Virus record (IMG/VR): IMGVR_UViG_3300022602_003472
Coordinates: 1 to 64,000 of that record
Length of the DNA stretch: 64,000 nt
Source: a virus
Direction: 5' to 3' (one strand)
Positions 59,500 through 64,000 of the stretch are shown here, in pieces. The translations under genes and the position numbers were made by a program. The notes below the pieces were generated by a model. That model saw only the letters and a list, made by a program, of their open reading frames with translations, ran no database searches and was not told the DNA's origin. Positions within the stretch are counted from its first letter, which is position 1; every line of letters starts with the position of its first letter.

Positions 59500-60477
59500 T
59501 TACTTGCGCGGAGCATGTGTGAGTGGGCTGGTTTGGTTGCCCTTGCCGAAAGTGCGATCAGTTGTGTCAAGTGCGCTCTTGCTATCTTCCTTAGCACCGT
59601 ACTTGCCACTCTGCTCGTTTTCCATGCCGTCTGTGGCCTTCTTGCGTTGGTTACCTTTGGCTTCGATAGGAAGCTTGTCGCTTGATGGTGCAGACTGTAG
59701 AGCGTAACCGTTGGCTGTTGGACCCTTGCCAGTCTTGATTGGCTCAGCACCAAAGCGTGAGGTCTGGCTCGGTGGTAGTGGGCTCTTGGCCTTTTCATTG
59801 GCATCGCGTGGGCTGAACTTACCAGCACCTACTTCGCCGCTGTGTGGCACAGTGACCTTCTCAAGCTCAACCGCTTCAGCGAGATCGTCAAAGTCTTCTT
59901 CGGTGAACATTTCGTCCATCTCTTCTTCGCCTTCTTCTTCGCCTTCCTCGTCGCTCATCTCTTCGCCGCCCATGTCATCCATGTCGCTCATTTCGCCGTC
60001 ATCTGAACCACCTTCGAGGCGTTCAAACTCTGCCTTGAGATCTGCGAGTGCTGTTTCAAGATCACCCATGGTACCTTCAATGTCGCTCATGACGTCGCTG
60101 CTCATTGCAGCATCATCCATGTCCATAGCAGCATCGTCAGTTGCTGCCATAGCATCGCCGAGATCGTCTTCAGCGTCAGCCATGTCCATGTCAGCATCAG
60201 CTGCCATCATGTCTTCGTCTTCGCCCATGATCTCTTCTGATTCGATCTCATTGCTGAGTTCTTCAATGTGATCACTGTGATGCATCATGTCGTGACGCAG
60301 CTGCTTGCCTTCGTCACCACCCAGTGTTTCTTCTTCCATGTCTTCGTCAGCACTGATCAGTTCCTCGTGAATAGCACGGGCCTTTTCAATGAATACCTGA
60401 TGAAGTAGGTCTTTTGCCTTGGCTTCGTCGCCTGCGACGAGATGCTCTAGGACTTGTTCTAGCTTGCTCTTAGCCAT
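59500..60477 (-). CDS. Acidic prohead core protein (gp67/gp68-like)
   Basis: 325 residues. The N terminus LEQVLEHLVAGDEAKAKDLLHQVFIEKARAIHEEL (about 6-40) matches the short amphipathic domain at the start of T4-like prohead core proteins. The next 170 residues are extremely rich in Asp, Glu, Met and Ala (MSDMDDMGGEEMSDEE), and the tail is Lys/Pro/Thr-rich. The layout and its place between portal and protease genes fit an internal core protein that would be degraded at maturation. It is larger than gp67 (80) and gp68 (141) of T4. Confidence 0.72.
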   Translation of the reverse strand: MAKSKLEQVLEHLVAGDEAKAKDLLHQVFIEKARAIHEELISADEDMEEETLGGDEGKQLRHDMMHHSDHIEELSNEIESEEIMGEDEDMMAADADMDMADAEDDLGDAMAATDDAAMDMDDAAMSSDVMSDIEGTMGDLETALADLKAEFERLEGGSDDGEMSDMDDMGGEEMSDEEGEEEGEEEMDEMFTEEDFDDLAEAVELEKVTVPHSGEVGAGKFSPRDANEKAKSPLPPSQTSRFGAEPIKTGKGPTANGYALQSAPSSDKLPIEAKGNQRKKATDGMENEQSGKYGAKEDSKSALDTTDRTFGKGNQTSPLTHAPRK

Positions 60478-60521
60478 TGTCTTAGTCTCCTGTGTTGTAA
60501 GATGTGGTACAGACTCGGGTA

Positions 60522-60528
60522 TATTTAA
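60522..60528 (-). promoter_or_regulatory. Late promoter element TTAAATA
   Basis: Minus strand, 44 bases before the ATG at 60477. Confidence 0.45.
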
Positions 60529-60591
60529 TACCGCAAGATGAATCTGGTGAAATATAGGTGAAAAATTACAGATTAATGACAGATATCAATA

Positions 60592-61638
60592 TTAGTAGAC
60601 TTTTTGTATGTATGTAGTACCAGACGGCGCAGTGTTGTTAATGTTCACTGTGATCACTGATCCACCACCGTTTGGTAGTGTTACAGTTTGACCATCGGCT
60701 ACTGCCCAACCAACTGGTAGTGTGCTGCTGGTAGGCAGCAGTATGATACCATTAGTAGGCATGGGGTTATCAAGGAACGTAGTAGTGATTATGATGTTGC
60801 TGTTACCGTGGAATATATTGCTTCCGCCAACCACGCCGTTGATTATGATGTTTGAACCAAAGCTGAGACTGTTGGCTACACCGTTGACTGGGCTAGGAAC
60901 ATATCCAAGTGCAGTGGAAATATCATTGGCATTTAATTGTTGACCGCTAGTAACTATACCGTTGCTGCCAACCACCACATTTTGATAGTAACCAGCTGTG
61001 ACCACATTGATCAGAGATAGCGGCATCACAACATTACTGCTGCCGTCAAAGCTTACACTTGCGTTAGCACTGCCTGTCACAGCGATAGTCATGTTGCTGG
61101 CAAAGGCATTAGCTGTGCGAGCTGTACCCCAAAGTTGTAGCCCATTTGAATCGGTAGCTAATGTAACTCCTGCCCCCAGTCCCTGCGGAAATCTACTTGA
61201 CATAGAATAATACGCATCATTGATTAGCACACTAGCAGGCAGTGCTGCCTGTGCTAGAGGTACTAGGCTTGCCGCATAGATTATCTGGTTATCTGCCAGT
61301 GTTAGTGCTACTGCTTGTCCGGAAATGCTGGTTGTGGCAGTACCAGCAGCGCCATCATAAGGAGGTGTTAACACCTTCCACTGCACACCGTTGTAATATT
61401 TGATTGCTGCTGTTATGGTATCATACCAAAGCTGTCCTATCAGAGGACTGATGGGAGCAGTGTTACTGGCAAAAGTCTGCAGCAATTCTATGAAGTTTTG
61501 ATTGATGTAAAGACCAAAATTCACTGTATTAGCACCAACCAATGCCAAGCTAGTGCTGGTTGTGTCTATGGTACCATCTTGTACCACAATATTGCCTTGG
61601 CTAATAGCAGTCTTTTGATATGGTATGTAATAGGTCAT
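60592..61638 (-). CDS. Tail fibre-like protein
   Basis: 348 residues. An N-terminal block LALVGANTVNFGLYINQNFIELLQTFASN (about residues 31-59) followed by GQLWYDTITAAIKYYNGVQWK (about 68-88) is a repeat-containing domain common in fibre or virion proteins of T4-like phages. The middle is beta-rich, and near the end LPVGWAVADGQTV (about residues 303-315) resembles a tail-collar domain. It overlaps the next gene by four bases and was probably acquired or shuffled within the head block. Confidence 0.75.
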   Translation of the reverse strand: MTYYIPYQKTAISQGNIVVQDGTIDTTSTSLALVGANTVNFGLYINQNFIELLQTFASNTAPISPLIGQLWYDTITAAIKYYNGVQWKVLTPPYDGAAGTATTSISGQAVALTLADNQIIYAASLVPLAQAALPASVLINDAYYSMSSRFPQGLGAGVTLATDSNGLQLWGTARTANAFASNMTIAVTGSANASVSFDGSSNVVMPLSLINVVTAGYYQNVVVGSNGIVTSGQQLNANDISTALGYVPSPVNGVANSLSFGSNIIINGVVGGSNIFHGNSNIIITTTFLDNPMPTNGIILLPTSSTLPVGWAVADGQTVTLPNGGGSVITVNINNTAPSGTTYIQKVY

Positions 61639-61850
61639 AGAGCAGGGCCGCCTTCTTCTGCAGGAGCATATTGTATCTCAAGATGGTCAGCATGCACTAG
61701 ATCTTCCAATGCTTTTGCTGCTCTCATCTTTTTCAGTTTGTTCAGCTGTACCAAGGTAAGTCTTGGACGGCGAGTGTCATGCAGATGAGCAGGAGTAAAC
61801 TTGTCATCCTGTGGTGAATAGTACGCACCTTCAATCTCATCAGCTCTCAT
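61635..61850 (-). CDS. Small basic/acidic conserved-type protein near portal
   Basis: 71 residues. RRPRLTLVQLNKLKKMRAAKALE (about 27-49) is a positively charged helix found in small proteins next to gp20 in T4-like marine phages, as I recall them. Function unknown. It has a CATAAATA late element and overlaps the fibre-like gene by four bases. Confidence 0.6.
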   Translation of the reverse strand: MRADEIEGAYYSPQDDKFTPAHLHDTRRPRLTLVQLNKLKKMRAAKALEDLVHADHLEIQYAPAEEGGPAL

Positions 61851-61870
61851 AACTTATGCTCCTACTTGGA

Positions 61871-61878
61871 TATTTATG
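61871..61878 (-). promoter_or_regulatory. Late promoter CATAAATA
   Basis: Minus strand, 20 bases before the ATG at 61850. Confidence 0.6.
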
Positions 61879-61885
61879 GTTGATA

Positions 61886-63664
61886 TCAGCCACCTAGTAT
61901 GCCACCACCCGGAGGTGCTGCTGCTGCGCCGCCCGGTGCTTCACCACCTGCTGGAGGTTCTCCGCCAGCTTCTGGTGCTTCACCTTCTAATCCCTCTGGT
62001 GCTTCACCTTCTGGAGCTGGTGATTCGGATTCTGGACGCAGGCCTATGGCATTCATGCCCGGTGGTTCAGATGCTGATGCTGTACCAGTCTTGGTCTTGA
62101 CTTTCTCAGCATTTTCCTCGCGCCACATCTCTTCGTTGCGAGATATGTCATCTTGGCTCCAACCTAGATATCGTTCAAGCGCAAAGCGCTTGCTCACATA
62201 CTTGGTAGCTTCTGTGCCCATGAGTGTGCTAAACAAGTTGATCTGTTCAGCATCCATACCCATCCTACGATATTCACCAAAGCTTTGGGGTGGGAAGAAC
62301 TGAAGTTCAAACAGATTGCTCTGTATCTCGATACCACGGTGCTTGAGGAACAGCTTGAATTCTTTATCCAGCACAGGACTCATCAGGTTTTGCAAGCGTT
62401 CGCAGTACTTGGTAAAGCGATATTCCTGCACGAATGCAGTGCCCATCTTACCGTCGTTATAAGTTGCTGTACCATCATCTGGTCCAGTTGGCAAATAACT
62501 GCTTGGTACGCCGAGACCGCGTATCATCTTGTTGTTGAAGTATTTCAAATCGTCGATCTGACCAAGGTTCTCACCAGCATTGAGGGTATCAATGCGGGTA
62601 CCTTTGCCTTCTGCGTTGGTAGCTAAGAAGAAATCTTCGTTGATACTGATTGGATTATACGCAGCATCAATCACGCTGGTACCACCACCTGTGCGGTTAG
62701 GTATGCGGCGTTGATATATCTCGTTCTTGATGCGTTCAACATACTGCATGGCTCGAGGACCACTGAGCGATCCCACGTCAATGTAGAACACACGACGCTC
62801 AGGTGCACGCACGATGCGATAGATTAAGATACAATCTTCAAGCAAGTCCTTCTGCTTGTAGACTTTATAAATGCTCTCGAGGATGCTGGTACCAAAAGGC
62901 CATTGGTTATCCATGCCTTCGCTGAGGCTGAGATGTACCACGTGTGTACCGTCAACTGCAGTGTCATTGGGCAGATTGTCAAAACGCGACTGCCTAGAAC
63001 CAGGACTGTTTGACTGGCCGTAATTCAGAGTACCTGCACCACTAGCAGGATTACCTGAACGAGGATAACCTCCAGGAAAGCTGTATTGGTCATGCACCAG
63101 CATGTTTGTACCAACTAACGATGTTAGATTGAAGTCAATGTCACGGATCACGTATTGCTCAATGCTCTTGCCCTTGTCTTCATTGACGATGATCTTCTCA
63201 ACCTTGGTTGGGTCAATCCAGATCAACTTAAAAGTTTCTGGATCGCGCACATAGATCTGATCACCATATTTGATCACGTTGCGGAACATGCGCCACAGTC
63301 GCTGGCGCCACTTGTTTAGACTGCTCCATTGCTGCAGCGTCTCTGTTAAGAGCTTTATCTCAGTTTCGCTGAGCTTGCCTTTGTAGCTGATCTGGAAAGG
63401 TTCGTCGTCTTTTTCAAAGCTCTGAGTGCTAAAGTCACTGATAGTATCTAATGCACGCGATATCTCAGAATCCAAATCCATCTGTTCGTATTGGATGTAG
63501 CGTTCTATACGATTAGGAGCTCCGCTATAAACTTCTGGTAGATAGCTGTTGTATTTTGATGCGCTACCAGGCTTAGCATCGCCATCGCTGTTCCACTGTT
63601 CCATGCGCTGCTGCATGCGAGCCTGAGTGGGAACTGCGCTGAAATATTTTTTCCAAGATGCCAT
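61886..63664 (-). CDS. 20: Portal vertex protein gp20
   Basis: 592 residues (T4 gp20 524). It forms the dodecameric DNA entry ring at one capsid vertex. YIQYEQMDLDSEISRALDTISDF (about 56-78), KWRQRLWRMFRNVIKYGDQIYV (about 117-138), FPGGYPRSG, ALQYVERIKNEIYQRRIPNRTGGG-type helix (about 300) and the RGLGVPSSYLP motif are the conserved gp20 blocks. The C-terminal about 70 residues form a Pro/Gly/Glu-rich tail that is unusually repetitive (EAPE, PPAGGEAPGG). A perfect late promoter is upstream. Confidence 0.95.
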   Translation of the reverse strand: MASWKKYFSAVPTQARMQQRMEQWNSDGDAKPGSASKYNSYLPEVYSGAPNRIERYIQYEQMDLDSEISRALDTISDFSTQSFEKDDEPFQISYKGKLSETEIKLLTETLQQWSSLNKWRQRLWRMFRNVIKYGDQIYVRDPETFKLIWIDPTKVEKIIVNEDKGKSIEQYVIRDIDFNLTSLVGTNMLVHDQYSFPGGYPRSGNPASGAGTLNYGQSNSPGSRQSRFDNLPNDTAVDGTHVVHLSLSEGMDNQWPFGTSILESIYKVYKQKDLLEDCILIYRIVRAPERRVFYIDVGSLSGPRAMQYVERIKNEIYQRRIPNRTGGGTSVIDAAYNPISINEDFFLATNAEGKGTRIDTLNAGENLGQIDDLKYFNNKMIRGLGVPSSYLPTGPDDGTATYNDGKMGTAFVQEYRFTKYCERLQNLMSPVLDKEFKLFLKHRGIEIQSNLFELQFFPPQSFGEYRRMGMDAEQINLFSTLMGTEATKYVSKRFALERYLGWSQDDISRNEEMWREENAEKVKTKTGTASASEPPGMNAIGLRPESESPAPEGEAPEGLEGEAPEAGGEPPAGGEAPGGAAAAPPGGGILGG

Positions 63665-63691
63665 GTGGTTTTTGCCTCGATATCAATGCGA

Positions 63692-63699
63692 TATTTATA
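63692..63699 (-). promoter_or_regulatory. Late promoter TATAAATA of gp20
   Basis: Perfect element on the minus strand, 27 bases before the gp20 ATG. Confidence 0.7.
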
Positions 63700-63729
63700 G
63701 TATGCTACTGATTGGATCAGCTAATCAAC

Positions 63730-64000
63730 TTAATGCACCACACCGCTGATACCAGAAAACCCATCGCTCATCACGCGAGTTTGGCGATCTTCAACTGCTA
63801 AAAGTGCTGCCATGTTATCGTTTAACTGACCAAGCAAGTCCATCATCTGCTGATGTTTTTGGTCAGCTGACACATGCGCCACCTTGGCTGCTGCGGTGGT
63901 TACACCAGGTGTAGGAGCTGTAGTTGCAGGCTCTGGTGTGCTGCTGCCCCCAAACAGACTTCCTAATATACCAGGGTTATTAGCACTTGCCTGTTTGTTG
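63730..64000 (-). CDS. Partial unknown gene, 3' end at the right edge
   Basis: A minus-strand frame enters at the window edge and runs for 89 codons to the TAA at 63732-63730. The visible end is Ala/Thr/Pro-rich (GGSSTPEPATTAPTPG), then a helical LLGQLNDNMAALLAVEDRQTRVMSDGF segment, and it closes GISGVVH. Codon use matches the neighbouring structural genes. It lies immediately upstream of the portal gene, so it may be a virion component. The N terminus is outside the window and no family is recognised. Confidence 0.65.
   Translation of the reverse strand, partial: NKQASANNPGILGSLFGGSSTPEPATTAPTPGVTTAAAKVAHVSADQKHQQMMDLLGQLNDNMAALLAVEDRQTRVMSDGFSGISGVVH

Overview
This window is a piece of a T4-like myovirus genome (Caudoviricetes), most likely a large phage known only from environmental sequence. 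The evidence is a nearly complete T4-type structural and packaging set: portal gp20, prohead protease gp21, scaffold gp22, capsid gp23, neck proteins gp13 and gp14, sheath stabiliser gp15, sheath gp18, tube gp19, terminase subunits gp16 and gp17, and a gp4-like head-completion nuclease. The T4 replication proteins UvsX and gp32, and probably UvsY, are present too. T4-type late promoters (TATAAATA, CATAAATA, CTAAATA) stand just upstream of many structural genes. Host-type -35/-10 promoters (TTGACA or TTGAT plus a -10) serve the early and metabolic genes. No integrase, tRNA, rRNA or CRISPR array was seen. The host is not identified, but a CIRCE heat-shock operator in front of the phage groES-groEL pair points to a bacterium that uses the HrcA repressor.

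Layout. 1-1778: groEL (cut by the window edge) and groES, with a promoter and CIRCE. 1870-2215: a gene-free, GC-rich, strongly self-complementary segment that looks like an undescribed structured RNA. 2222-8959: a lone radical SAM enzyme, an AAA ATPase, the recombination genes (uvsY-like, uvsX) and gp32. 8975-16423: packaging and tail genes on the minus strand (gp17, several unknowns, gp16, gp4-like, a tube-like protein, gp19).

16522-35347: a metabolic island of about 19 kb lies between gp19 and gp18, which are neighbours in T4. It holds a fatty acid desaturase, six further radical SAM enzymes (seven with the one at 2222), seven small proteins with the 2-oxoglutarate/Fe(II) oxygenase signature, three shortened PLP-dependent aminotransferase-like proteins, two compact short-chain dehydrogenases, a sulfotransferase, a methyltransferase and a kinase-like protein that lacks the catalytic Asp. 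Many of these genes overlap by a few bases. The set looks like a biosynthetic pathway of unknown product and is the most novel part of the window.

35344-47334: a small unknown gene, a sheath protein of double size, dNMP kinase, gp13, two cell-wall hydrolases, gp14 and gp15. 47342-52026: a CCA-adding-type nucleotidyltransferase and four glycosyltransferases of different families. 52013-54645: unknown, probably capsid-associated proteins, including a nucleotidyltransferase-fold protein. 54796-56223: a free-standing homing endonuclease next to the capsid gene. 56296-64000: gp23, gp22, gp21, an acidic prohead-core protein, a tail fibre-like protein, portal gp20, and the 3' end of one more gene at the right edge.

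Together the genes suggest a phage with standard T4-type assembly and replication that also brings its own chaperonin, under what looks like host heat-shock control, and a large enzyme set for modifying some small molecule, nucleic acid base or surface glycan.
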